This document shows, piece after piece, positions 1-8,728 of a stretch of DNA of 64,000 bases (position 1 is the first letter of the stretch; every line of letters starts with the position of its first letter). The DNA lies in contig NZ_BMSA01000019.1 in the NCBI RefSeq assembly GCF_014648915.1, positions 151,716 to 215,715 on the forward strand. Reading direction: 5' to 3'. Made by a program: the position numbers and the translations under genes. The notes beneath the pieces are model-generated. The model searched no databases and was not told where the DNA came from. It was given only the letters and a program-made list of their open reading frames with translations. The DNA is from Streptomyces phaeofaciens. GTDB lineage: Bacteria > Actinomycetota > Actinomycetes > Streptomycetales > Streptomycetaceae.

Positions 1-5
1 GGTTC

Positions 6-1664
6 CTAGGCCGGCTCCAGCCCCTGGTCGCCGACCCTGGTCACGAAGGACGCGGCCGTGCCGATCGGGGCGCCCTGGGTGGTGACGTACGGGACGGTCT
101 TGAAGTCGGCGCGGGCGAGGTCGCGGGCGAGGGCGACGGTGACGTAGCCGCGCTGCCCGTTGTAGAACCGCAGGTGCGGGTTGGCGGTCAGGTAGGTGTT
201 CCAGTTCGCGGGCTTCTCCGCGCCGTTGCGGCCGCTGGCGATCGACGTGGCCACGATCTCGGTGCCGAGCGTGCGGGAGTCCGGGTCGTCGAAGTCGTCC
301 TTGATGTCGAAGGCGTACCCGACGTGCACATCGCCGGTGAGGACCATCAGGTTGTCGACACCGGCCGCCCGCGCGCCGTCCAGGACGCGGCGGCGGGAGG
401 CGCGGTAGCCGTCCCAGGCGTCCATGGACAGTTTGGCGACCGGGTTCAGGTCCAGCTTCCGCTGGGAGAAGGTGACCTGCTGCGGGACGACGTTCCACAG
501 CGCCCGTGAGGCGCGCCAGCCGTCGAGGAGCCAGCGCTCCTGGCCGGCGCCGGTCATGGTGCGTGCCGGGTCGTCGATGTCGGGTCCTGGCAGCTGCGCG
601 CCGTCGCCGTAGGCCTGGTCGGAGCGGTACTGGCGGGTGTCGAGGACGTCGAACTGGGCGAGGTCGCCCCAGTGGAGGCGGCGGTACAGGCGCATGTCGG
701 GGCCGTCGGGAAGGTGCGGCCGGCGCAGCGGCTGGTTCTCCCAGTAGGCGCGGTAGGCCGCGGCGCGGCGCAGCAGGAACTCCTCCGGCGGGACGTCATT
801 TTCGGGGGTGTCGTCGGCGTAGTTGTTCTCGGTCTCGTGGTCGTCCCAGGTGACGACGAAGGGATGCGCGGCGTGCGCGGCCATGAGGTCGGGGTCGGAC
901 TTGTAGAGGGCGTACCGCAGGCGGTAGTCCTCCAGGGTGACCGTCTCGCGGTTGAACACGTCGGGCAGGGTGCGGTCGGTGTAGTTGCGGTTGTTGCCGG
1001 TCGCGTTGATCGCGTACTCGTACAGGTAGTCGCCGAGGTGGAAGACCATGTCGACGTCGTCCTGGGCGAGGTGGGCGTAGGGCGTGTAGTAGCCGTCGGC
1101 GTAGGCCTGGCAGGAGACGGCGGCGAGGGTGAGGGCCGAGGTCCTGGCGTGCGGGGCGGGCGCGGTGCGGGTGCGGCCGGCGGGGCTGGTCCAGGCGCCG
1201 GTGCGGAAGCGGTAGTGGTAGACGCGGCCGGGGGCGAGGTGGCCGACCTCGACATGGACGGTGTGGTCGAACTCGGGGTGCGCGGTGGCCGTGCCGCGTC
1301 TGACGACCCGCCGGAAGTTCTCGTCGTGGGCCAGTTCCCAGTGGACGGCGACGCGTTCGGCGGGCAGTCCGCCGTCGGGCTGGTACGGGGCGGGGGCGAG
1401 GCGGGTCCAGAGCAATACGGAGCCGGGCAGGGGGTCGCCCGAGGCCACGCCGAGGGTGAAGGGGTCGTCGGTGATGCGGGCGGGGTCGAGTTCGGCGGCG
1501 GCCGCGGTGCCGGCGGCCGGCAGGTTGACGGCGAAGGCGAGTGCGGCGGCGGCGCCGGTGACGGTGAGGAAGCGGCGGCGGCTGGGGGCACCCCCTCTGG
1601 GGGACCGCCGGGCGGCTTCGCGGAGTTCGGGGGCGTGCGGGGACTGGCGTGCTGCGGGTGTCAT
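6..1664 (-). CDS. phoD: Tat-exported PhoD-type alkaline phosphatase
   Basis: Secreted phosphomonoesterase or phosphodiesterase of the PhoD family that releases phosphate outside the cell. The 552-residue product has a twin-arginine signal peptide (SRRRFL at about residues 28-33, then a hydrophobic stretch ending near AAAAE), an N-terminal PhoD beta domain, and the metallophosphoesterase core with the metal-ligand motifs HLGDYLYEY, TWDDHETEN and LTGDVHVGY. I chose the ATG at 1664 because a GGGGAGG ribosome site lies 8 bases upstream and the signal peptide follows directly; upstream in-frame codons read through the promoter. It is divergent from the reductase at 1823. From remembered gene order this could be the locus called phoA in S. 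coelicolor (SCO2286), a PhoP-regulon gene, but I could not find a convincing PHO box in the 158-bp divergent region. Confidence 0.93.
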   Translation of the reverse strand: MTPAARQSPHAPELREAARRSPRGGAPSRRRFLTVTGAAAALAFAVNLPAAGTAAAAELDPARITDDPFTLGVASGDPLPGSVLLWTRLAPAPYQPDGGLPAERVAVHWELAHDENFRRVVRRGTATAHPEFDHTVHVEVGHLAPGRVYHYRFRTGAWTSPAGRTRTAPAPHARTSALTLAAVSCQAYADGYYTPYAHLAQDDVDMVFHLGDYLYEYAINATGNNRNYTDRTLPDVFNRETVTLEDYRLRYALYKSDPDLMAAHAAHPFVVTWDDHETENNYADDTPENDVPPEEFLLRRAAAYRAYWENQPLRRPHLPDGPDMRLYRRLHWGDLAQFDVLDTRQYRSDQAYGDGAQLPGPDIDDPARTMTGAGQERWLLDGWRASRALWNVVPQQVTFSQRKLDLNPVAKLSMDAWDGYRASRRRVLDGARAAGVDNLMVLTGDVHVGYAFDIKDDFDDPDSRTLGTEIVATSIASGRNGAEKPANWNTYLTANPHLRFYNGQRGYVTVALARDLARADFKTVPYVTTQGAPIGTAASFVTRVGDQGLEPA

Positions 1665-1808
1665 TCCGGTCCTCCCCTGAGAAATGGATGCAGGAGGCAT
1701 TGGAGTGGCCGGGAGCGACACGGGAGCGTCACTCGGTTGGCGCGTACACAACAGTCGGATGACGGACCGGCATGTTCCGCATGGCGGACAACGACTTCCG
1801 GCCTGCCG

Positions 1809-1814
1809 TACGCT
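1809..1814 (+). promoter_or_regulatory. Probable -10 of a leaderless promoter
   Basis: TACGCT lies 8 bases before the ATG at 1823, and no ribosome-binding sequence separates them, so the message probably starts at or next to the start codon. The -35 is not clear. Confidence 0.4.
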
Positions 1815-1822
1815 GCGCACCC

Positions 1823-2584
1823 ATGGACGCGTTGAGGAACACGAAGGTCGCGGTGGTCACGGGCGCGGGGTCGGGCATCGGCCGCGCGGTGGCGGTGGAA
1901 CTGCTGCGCACGGGCTGGTCGGTGGCGCTGGCGGGGCGGCGGGCCGCGACCCTGGAGGGGACGGCCGCACTGGTGCCCGAGGGCGCGAGTCTCGCCGTAC
2001 GGACGGACGTCTCGCGCCCGGAGGACGTCGCGGCGCTCTTCACCGCCGTACGCGACCGCTTCGGTCGGCTGGACCTGCTGTTCAACAACGCCGGGACGTT
2101 CGGGCCCGGCGGCGTGCCGTTCGAGGAACTCCCCTACGACGCCTGGCGGCACGTGGTCGACACCAACCTCAACGGGGCGTTCCTGTGCGCGCAGGAGGCG
2201 TTCCGGCAGATGAAGGAGCAGGAGCCGCGCGGCGGACGCATCATCAACAACGGCTCGATCTCGGCCCACGCGCCCCGCCCGCTGTCGGCGCCCTACACGG
2301 CGACCAAGCACGCCCTGACCGGGCTGACGAAGTCCCTCTCCCTGGACGGGCGGGCGTACGGCATCGCGGTCGGGCAGATCGACATCGGCAACGCGGCCAC
2401 CGACATGACGGCCCGGATGCAGACGGGCGCGCTCCAGGCCAACGGCGAGATCGCGCCGGAACCGGTGATGGACGTCGCCGACGTGGCGCGCACGGTGCGG
2501 CACATGGCGGAACTGCCGCTGGAGGCGAACGTGCAGTTCGCGACGGTCCTGGCGACGGCGATGCCGTACATCGGGCGCGGCTGA
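1823..2584 (+). CDS. Short-chain dehydrogenase/reductase (SDR)
   Basis: NAD(P)-dependent oxidoreductase of the classical SDR family; substrate unknown. The 253-residue protein shows the cofactor-binding TGAGSGIG motif at the N-terminus, NNAG in the centre, the NNGSISA serine and the catalytic YTATK pair, which is the full set for an active classical SDR. The ATG at 1823 gives the usual family start just ahead of the first beta strand (KVAVVTGAG) and has no ribosome site but a TACGCT -10 at leaderless distance. It is divergent from the PhoD phosphatase, and no metabolic partner adjoins it, so a specific reaction cannot be inferred. Confidence 0.85.
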   Translation: MDALRNTKVAVVTGAGSGIGRAVAVELLRTGWSVALAGRRAATLEGTAALVPEGASLAVRTDVSRPEDVAALFTAVRDRFGRLDLLFNNAGTFGPGGVPFEELPYDAWRHVVDTNLNGAFLCAQEAFRQMKEQEPRGGRIINNGSISAHAPRPLSAPYTATKHALTGLTKSLSLDGRAYGIAVGQIDIGNAATDMTARMQTGALQANGEIAPEPVMDVADVARTVRHMAELPLEANVQFATVLATAMPYIGRG

Positions 2585-2741
2585 GGCGGACCCCGGATCG
2601 TCAACCCCTCAACCTACACAACCGGAATTTGGCCATCCGCACCATTGCGGCCGGTAGCGGACTTATGCTCAACTCTCCTCCACAAGAACTTCACACTTGG
2701 GGCGTGAGCACTCCGCTCCCTGGGCCACACCGAGGGGGGAG

Positions 2742-2822
2742 GGCAGCCGTCCCACAGCACCGGGTGGGGGTGGACCTCGCATGGGACCGCGAGGTACGCA
2801 CCGGGGCCGTGGGACGGCTGCC
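2742..2822. terminator. Nested inverted repeat, probable bidirectional terminator or cruciform
   Basis: A perfect 14-base inverted repeat (2742-2755 GGCAGCCGTCCCAC, 2809-2822) encloses a second stem (ACCTCGC at 2774-2780, GCGAGGT at 2789-2795). It sits between the convergent ends of the SDR (2584) and the carboxypeptidase (2829). The 53-base interval inside the outer stem is long for a simple terminator and no T run follows. The rest of the 2585-2828 gap holds nothing else I can name. Confidence 0.5.
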
Positions 2823-2828
2823 GCACCA

Positions 2829-3965
2829 TCAGTCCGCCGACGGACCGCGCCCCGCACGGCGCCGGCGCAGGGCGTACGCCCCGGCCGCCAGCAGCGCCGC
2901 CGCTCCCCCGGCGCCCGCCGCCCCGCCCCAGCCACCGCCGTGCTGCGTCGTCACCGTCGCCGCCTCCACCGGGCCCGCCGACGGTGACGCGCTCGCCTCG
3001 CGCTCACTCAACGGCTCCACCAGCGCCCCCACCCCCTGTGCCGAACTCCCCTCGCCGAAGCCCCAGTCGAGCAGCGCCGCCGTCTCCTCGTAGACCGCGT
3101 TGTGGCCGCTGGCCGGATGCAGCACGGTGACCAGCAGGGTCCGCCCGCCACGGGTGGCGGCACCGGTGAACGTGTTGCCGGCATGGCTGGTGTAGCCGTT
3201 CTTCACCCCGATCACGCCCTTGTACGGCGTCACCCCGTACGTCCCCGAAAGCAGCCGGTCGGTGTTCTCGATCCGGAAGGTCCTGCCGCCCCCGGCCGGG
3301 AAGTCGGCGGCCCTGGTGCCGCAGTAGGCGCGGAAGTCGGCGTCCCTCAGGCCGTGCCGGGCGAACAGGGTGAGGTCGTAGGCGGAGGACAGCTGGCCGG
3401 TGTGGTCGTAGCCGTCGGGGCTGACCACCCGCGTGTCGAGGGCCTGGAGGTCGGCCGCCTTCGCCTGCATCTCGGCGACGGTCCGCGCGACCCCGCCGTT
3501 CATCAGGGCGAGGACGTGCACGGCGTCGTTGCCTGAGCGCAGGAACACGCCCTGCCACAGCTGCTCGACGGTGTAGGTGAGGCCGGGCCTGACGCCGACG
3601 AGGCTGGAGCCGGCGGGGATGTCGGCGAGGTCGGCGGCGGTGACGGTGTAGCGCTCGGTGCGCTCGAACTTGGCCAGCAGGGTGTCCGCGAACAGCATCT
3701 TCAGGGTGGAGGCGGGCGCGAGCCGCCGGTGCGCGCGGTAGGAGGCGAGCACCGTGCCGCTGTCGTGGTCGGCGAGCAGCCAGGCGCGGGCGGTGAGCTT
3801 CTTCGGCAGGCCGGAGGGAAGAGCCGCCTGGACGCCGTCACGGGCGAGCCGGGCGCCACCGATCACCGTGCCCGTCGTGGCGGCCGCGGGAGCGGCAAGG
3901 GCCAAGGGCGCGAGCGCGGTGAAGGACAGCAGGGACCGCCGGGAAGGGCGTGAGAATGCGTGCAC
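2829..3965 (-). CDS. D-alanyl-D-alanine carboxypeptidase (SxxK penicillin-binding type)
   Basis: Low-molecular-mass penicillin-binding protein that trims the terminal D-alanine from peptidoglycan stem peptides at the outer face of the membrane. In the 378-residue product the serine protease-like signature motifs are all visible: S86-T-L-K89, S144-G-N146 and K255-N-G257 (a variant of the usual KTG). An N-terminal signal sequence with RPSRR precedes a hydrophobic run, and the C-terminus has a Gly/Ala membrane segment followed by RRRR, so it is probably anchored at both or only the C-terminal end. The GTG at 3965 is preferred because it starts the signal peptide directly and TACGGT on the minus strand (3972-3977) lies at leaderless-promoter distance; an ATG at 4112 would add 49 unlikely residues. 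Confidence 0.88.
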   Translation of the reverse strand: MHAFSRPSRRSLLSFTALAPLALAAPAAATTGTVIGGARLARDGVQAALPSGLPKKLTARAWLLADHDSGTVLASYRAHRRLAPASTLKMLFADTLLAKFERTERYTVTAADLADIPAGSSLVGVRPGLTYTVEQLWQGVFLRSGNDAVHVLALMNGGVARTVAEMQAKAADLQALDTRVVSPDGYDHTGQLSSAYDLTLFARHGLRDADFRAYCGTRAADFPAGGGRTFRIENTDRLLSGTYGVTPYKGVIGVKNGYTSHAGNTFTGAATRGGRTLLVTVLHPASGHNAVYEETAALLDWGFGEGSSAQGVGALVEPLSEREASASPSAGPVEAATVTTQHGGGWGGAAGAGGAAALLAAGAYALRRRRAGRGPSAD

Positions 3966-4214
3966 GGCGGGACCGTACAAGGGGATCCTGTGGGCTCCAC
4001 ACACCGAGATCCACGACCAGCCAACCCCTTTCACCTGGGAAAACCCCCTCGACAGCTTAGGAATGAGCTGTCTGACGGAATTCTGATCCAGGCGCCCGGA
4101 ATCGCTCCTCATTCTCAGTCCTTACACATCTTTTACTCAGTCGGGCTCAAAGGTTTCTCCCTAGTTTTTGGGCACCGCGCCCACAGCGGGCGCCAAGAAC
4201 CTTCGAGGAACGGG

Positions 4215-5687
4215 ATGTTTGGCATCTATCTCAAGCGCGAGCTGGGCCGGCGCAAGAAGGCGGCCCTGGTCATCGCTCTGGGTCTGGCGCTCGGTATCGC
4301 GCTGGTCATCACCGTCAACTCGGTGTCGGCCGGTATGACGCAGGCGCAGGACAAGGTCCTGCAGTCGCTGTACGGCCTCGGCACCGACATGACGGTCACC
4401 AAGGCACGCACGGCGCCCACCGGCAACAGCTCCGGTCAGCCGAGATTCGAGTTCGACGCCAAGTCGAACGACGACGACACCGAGCAGAGCTCGGACCGGG
4501 TGATGACACAGGGAGGTCAGGCCCTGAAGTCCTCGCTGGTGACGAAGGTCGCCGACCAGAAGGGTGTGGCGGCCGCGGTCGGCGCGCTCACCCTGAACGT
4601 CACCAAGGTCGACGGCTCCTTCACCCAGGGCAAGGCGCAGTCCTCCACCGGCGGGAGCGGCAGCGACCAGGGCGGCCCCGGCGGCGGCCAGGGCAGCGGC
4701 TCCACCGCGGCCCCGCAGGTACAGGGCGGCGGCGCCTCCTTCGACGTGAACTCCTACTCCGTGGCCGGTGTCGACGTCACGAACCAGGACCTCGGCCCGC
4801 TGGCCGGCTCGAAGATCACGTCGGGCAAGACGTTCACCTCGGCGCAGACCAACGCGAAGGTCGCGGTCGTCAGCAAGTCGTACGCCAAGGAGAACTCGTA
4901 CAAGGTCGGCAAGACCTTCAAGGTCTCCGGCACCAAGTACAAGATCATCGGTATCGCGACGCCGGAGAGCAGCGAGTCCACCACCGACGTCTACCTGCCG
5001 CTGAAGCAGGCGCAGACCCTCGCCGACGCCAAGAACCAGGTCACCACGATCTACGTCAAGGCGACCGACTCGAAGCAGATCGACAGCGTCAAGGCGACCA
5101 TCCAGAAGAACATCTCCGGTACGACGGTGACGACCTCCGCCGACCTGGCCGAGACCGTCTCCGGCTCGCTCTCCACCGCCTCGAACCTCGCCACCAGCGT
5201 CGGCAAGTGGCTGTCGATCGCCGTGCTCGCCGCCGCGTTCCTGGTGGCCGCGCTGCTCACCTCCTCGGCGGTGTCCCGCCGGGTGCGTGAGTTCGGCACC
5301 CTGAAGGCGCTGGGCTGGCCGAGCCGCCGGGTGACCCGGCAGGTCGTCGGCGAGTCCATGGTCAACGGCCTGCTCGGCGGCGCCCTCGGTATCGCGCTCG
5401 GCCTGGCGGCCGCCTACACGGTGACCGCGATCAGCCCCACCCTCACGGCCGAGATGGGCAGCACCGGCGGTGGCGGCGGCATGGGCGGCGGCCCCGGCGG
5501 GGGCGGCGGCCCGGGCCAGCAGTCGGCGTCCAACACGATGGAGATCGCCCTCTCCGCCCCCGTCTCCGTCACCACCATCGCCCTCGCGGTGGGCCTGGCG
5601 GTGGCCGGCGGCCTGATCGCCGGTGCGATGGGCGGCTGGCGGGCGTCCCGGATGCGTCCGGCGGACGCGCTGCGCAGCGTGTCGTAA
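4215..5687 (+). CDS. ABC transporter permease of the MacB/FtsX family
   Basis: Membrane half of an exporter of the MacB/LolE type. The 490-residue protein has one transmembrane helix near the N-terminus (residues about 16-36), a large extracytoplasmic core of about 320 residues with a Gly/Ser/Gln-rich stretch, then three C-terminal helices forming the FtsX domain. The end LRSVS after MRPADA is typical of the family. Between the last helices a run rich in glycine (GGGGGMGGGPGGGGG) forms a flexible outer loop. Start ATG 4215 has GAGGA upstream. It is followed by its ATPase partner at 5776 with a strong hairpin in between. The substrate is unknown; such pairs export peptides or lipids or act as mechanotransmitters. 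Confidence 0.87.
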   Translation: MFGIYLKRELGRRKKAALVIALGLALGIALVITVNSVSAGMTQAQDKVLQSLYGLGTDMTVTKARTAPTGNSSGQPRFEFDAKSNDDDTEQSSDRVMTQGGQALKSSLVTKVADQKGVAAAVGALTLNVTKVDGSFTQGKAQSSTGGSGSDQGGPGGGQGSGSTAAPQVQGGGASFDVNSYSVAGVDVTNQDLGPLAGSKITSGKTFTSAQTNAKVAVVSKSYAKENSYKVGKTFKVSGTKYKIIGIATPESSESTTDVYLPLKQAQTLADAKNQVTTIYVKATDSKQIDSVKATIQKNISGTTVTTSADLAETVSGSLSTASNLATSVGKWLSIAVLAAAFLVAALLTSSAVSRRVREFGTLKALGWPSRRVTRQVVGESMVNGLLGGALGIALGLAAAYTVTAISPTLTAEMGSTGGGGGMGGGPGGGGGPGQQSASNTMEIALSAPVSVTTIALAVGLAVAGGLIAGAMGGWRASRMRPADALRSVS

Positions 5688-5700
5688 CCCCCCTCCAGCA

Positions 5701-5737
5701 GGGGCGCCGCCTCCACTCCCCCCGGAGGCGGCGCCCC
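5701..5737 (+). terminator. Intra-operon GC hairpin between permease and ATPase genes
   Basis: A perfect 14-bp stem (GGGGCGCCGCCTCC at 5701-5714, complement at 5724-5737) with a 9-base loop is followed by a C/T-rich tail. It lies 14 bases after the permease stop and 38 before the ATPase ATG, so it could attenuate transcription or stabilise the upstream message. Confidence 0.6.
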
Positions 5738-5775
5738 GCCCCTCTTCTTCACTCCACACGGCTACGGAGCTACCC

Positions 5776-6549
<774 letters not shown>

Positions 6550-6620
6550 GCCCACGGGCACGCGGGCACACCCGCTCGGGAGAACGTCGGGCACGCGGGC
6601 ACGCGGGCCCTCGGGCACGC

Positions 6621-6667
6621 CGCACAGGGGCCGCTCACCGGGGACGACGGTGAGCGGCCCCTGTGCG
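6621..6667. terminator. Perfect 20-bp inverted repeat, bidirectional terminator
   Basis: Arms 6621-6640 and 6648-6667 are exactly complementary over 20 bases with a 7-base loop. It sits between the convergent ABC ATPase and SnoaL-like genes, ending 3 bases from the latter's stop. The short stretch before it (6550-6620) repeats GGGCACGC several times. Confidence 0.8.
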
Positions 6668-6669
6668 CG

Positions 6670-6996
6670 CTACGCCTGGCCGGTCTCGAACCGCGCGATG
6701 TGACCGTCGTCCGTGACGTCGAAGTGCCACCGGGTGCGCATCTCGCCCCAGGTGTCGTTGCGGTAGTCGACGACGAGGTCACGGCCGCCGTTGGACTCCT
6801 TGACGACCTCCATGTGGCCCCGGGAGGCGAAGATCTCCTGGTCGATCCACTGGTCGAGGTCACGGTCGGAACCGTCGTCCGACATGGTCGCGTCCGAGGC
6901 GAGCAGGCTCTTGAAGCCGCCCTCGTCATGGGCGTTGACGGCGATGACGAAGGCTCGGACGGCCGGGTCGGTGAGTTTTCCGGTCTGGATCGTCAT
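6670..6996 (-). CDS. Small SnoaL/NTF2-like protein
   Basis: A 108-residue protein with the look of a small NTF2-like cone fold: an N-terminal helix (DPAVRAFVIAVNAHDEGGF), a DATMSDDG loop, a second helix ending in EIF, then strand-rich sequence with alternating charged and aromatic residues to the end (WHFDVTDDGHIARFETGQA). Family members range from isomerases to stress proteins, and no catalytic signature is clear enough here to choose. Start ATG 6996 has GTGAGG upstream; the longer reading frame adds a basic, Pro-rich extension with no coding character. It ends at a strong shared terminator and stands alone. Confidence 0.7.
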   Translation of the reverse strand: MTIQTGKLTDPAVRAFVIAVNAHDEGGFKSLLASDATMSDDGSDRDLDQWIDQEIFASRGHMEVVKESNGGRDLVVDYRNDTWGEMRTRWHFDVTDDGHIARFETGQA

Positions 6997-7150
6997 ACGG
7001 GCCAGCCTCACACCGCCTCCCGGCCCCCGCCACCCGAACGGCGCCCAGGAGGGGCTGGTCCGGCGGGGAAGGTGCGACGGTGGAGACACGTGGGGTGTCC
7101 CCTTCCGTCCTCCGCCCGTCCTCCGCCTGTCCTCTGCCCATGGAGTCACC

Positions 7151-7693
7151 GTGACCTGTTACGACCGACGTGATATCGGCCTGCTGCTGCTCCGGCTCGG
7201 CGCCGGCGGAGTGCTCGTCGCGCACGGCACACAGAAGCTGTTCGGCTGGTTCGGTGGCCACGGCCTGGAAGGGACCGGCCAGTTCATGGAGTCCATCGGC
7301 TACGCCCCCGGCAAGGCCAGCGCCACCGCGGCGGGCCTGGCGGAGGCCGGCGGCGGCACCCTGCTCGCGCTGGGCCTGGCCACCCCGGCGGCGGGCTCGG
7401 CGGCGGCCGGCGCGATGGCAGGCGCGTCCGCCGTCCACGCCCCCAACGGCTTCTTCAACGCGGAGGGCGGCTACGAGTACGCGGCCACCCTGGGCCTGAC
7501 CGCCGCCGGCCTCGCCATCACCGGCCCCGGCCGCCTCTCCCTGGACCACGCCCTGGGCCACACCGTCGACCAGCGCTGGATGGTCCCCACCGCCCTCGGC
7601 GTGACGGCGGCGGTCACGGCGGTGGTGGTCGGGATGCGGAACCGCCGCCTGCGGAAGCGGGAGGAGGGGGAGCAGGAGGCGTTGTTCGACTGA
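7151..7693 (+). CDS. DoxX family membrane protein
   Basis: Integral membrane protein of the DoxX/SURF4-like family, about 180 residues with four predicted helices. The first helix carries the family pattern LLLRLGAGGVLVAHGTQKLFGWFGGHG, in which the HGxQKLFGWFGG segment is the hallmark. In other actinobacteria relatives are linked to thiol redox balance and oxidative stress, but here no redox partner adjoins. Start GTG 7151 is preferred with GGAG at 7142; the upstream ATG at 7140 is out of frame. The C-terminus is basic (RNRRLRKRE) and so probably cytoplasmic. Confidence 0.85.
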   Translation: MTCYDRRDIGLLLLRLGAGGVLVAHGTQKLFGWFGGHGLEGTGQFMESIGYAPGKASATAAGLAEAGGGTLLALGLATPAAGSAAAGAMAGASAVHAPNGFFNAEGGYEYAATLGLTAAGLAITGPGRLSLDHALGHTVDQRWMVPTALGVTAAVTAVVVGMRNRRLRKREEGEQEALFD

Positions 7694-7916
7694 GGGGTGG
7701 GGTGGGGTGGTTGTCCGGGCGGGGGGCTTGTCCGGACGGGTGGCATGTGGGACGGGTGGCGTCCGGGACCGTTGGCATCCGGGACCGGTGGTGAGGCGGT
7801 CGTCGGGGCCGGGATCGACGCAGGATCACCCGATCGGGCGAGGAATCAAGGATTCCACCGACTCCGCCAACCTCAGGCCATAGCCTCCTGGACCATCGGG
7901 TCCTTCGGGGGGTTGC

Positions 7917-8681
7917 GTGATCGAGAAGATCGTGGTCGGTGTCGCCGTGACGCTGCTCGGATACATCGGCCGGATCGTTCTGCGGAACCGCCGTCAGCTG
8001 TCCCTGCTGAGACTGCTCCTCACGCCCCGCCGTCGGATGCGGGTGTCGGTGGCCGTGCTCCTGCGCCTGCACGACGAGGACCACTACGTCCTCTTCGACT
8101 CCCCCACCCGGCCGAGCGGGTTCGGACCGCCCGGCGGAGTCGTGAAGTACCACGACACGGACCGGGCCCGCCTCGAGAAACTCGGCTTCGAACCCGAGAG
8201 CCGTACCCACGACACGATGAAGCACGACCTGAGGGGCTTCCTCAGAGCCGCGTCGATTCCCGGCTTCGCCCGCTGGCTGCACCACGGCGCGGGCCGGGAG
8301 CCTTCGACGGAGTGCCTGCGCCGCGAGATCGTCGAGGAACTCGGCGAGGTCGGCCACCCCGAACTGGCCCCGCTCGCCGGGGCCGTGAGCTTCTCGCTGC
8401 TGCGCAGAGTGGTCGACGGCCCGTTCAAGGTCGTCCCCGGTGAGGACTACCGGCAGATCCGGTTCATCGAGGTGTACGACCTGCTGCTCGACCGCCCCGA
8501 GGCGACCGAACTGCGCACGGCGCTGCTCGCCCTGGCCGGGACGCCGGAGAGCGCCCATGTGATCGGTGCGACCCGGCAGGACATCGTCCGCGGCCGGTCC
8601 GGCCTCCATCAGGTCCTTCCCCAGTCCGCCTTCCTCATCGGGGACCGCCGCGAGAACGGCGACATCCAGCCCGTGCGCTGA
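7917..8681 (+). CDS. Membrane-anchored Nudix protein, SMODS-associated (S-NUDIX) type
   Basis: A 254-residue protein with an N-terminal membrane helix (residues about 4-22), a basic stretch (RRR near 40), then a Nudix-like domain. PPGG at residues 71-74 matches the strand before a Nudix helix, and the helix itself is at about 126-142 as GREPSTECLRREIVEELG, giving E-x7-REIVEELG with the metal-binding glutamates present. About 50 residues separate the two, an insertion absent from ordinary MutT-type enzymes. Membrane helix plus this arrangement recalls the SMODS-associated Nudix family described near nucleotide-second-messenger defence genes, though no nucleotidyltransferase is present here. 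Start GTG 7917 has a G-rich site 6 bases upstream. The TPR-kinase gene follows 47 bases later, probably in the same operon. Function is inferred, not shown. Confidence 0.62.
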   Translation: MIEKIVVGVAVTLLGYIGRIVLRNRRQLSLLRLLLTPRRRMRVSVAVLLRLHDEDHYVLFDSPTRPSGFGPPGGVVKYHDTDRARLEKLGFEPESRTHDTMKHDLRGFLRAASIPGFARWLHHGAGREPSTECLRREIVEELGEVGHPELAPLAGAVSFSLLRRVVDGPFKVVPGEDYRQIRFIEVYDLLLDRPEATELRTALLALAGTPESAHVIGATRQDIVRGRSGLHQVLPQSAFLIGDRRENGDIQPVR

Positions 8682-8728
8682 CCGCGCCGCGACCGGCCCC
8701 TCCCGCAACGTACAGAGGCAACATCCCC

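Noticed and set aside
554..1591. Long alternative frames inside known genes
   Set aside because: In GC-rich DNA long frames opposite or within genes are common; their Arg/Pro/Ala-rich products lack domains, so I left them out.
1665..1822. A PHO box before the PhoD phosphatase
   Set aside because: I looked for two adjacent 11-bp GTTCACC-like units on both strands and found only weak partial matches (GTCATCCGACT), so I did not annotate one.
4060..4090. CTGAC palindrome before the ABC permease
   Set aside because: CTGACGGAATTCTGA has only one good arm; the second is not complementary.
7694..7916. Attachment site for the Nudix/TPR-kinase unit
   Set aside because: The gap has only short GGGACGGGTGGC-like repeats; no matching repeat was found near rnpB, so no mobile boundary can be claimed.
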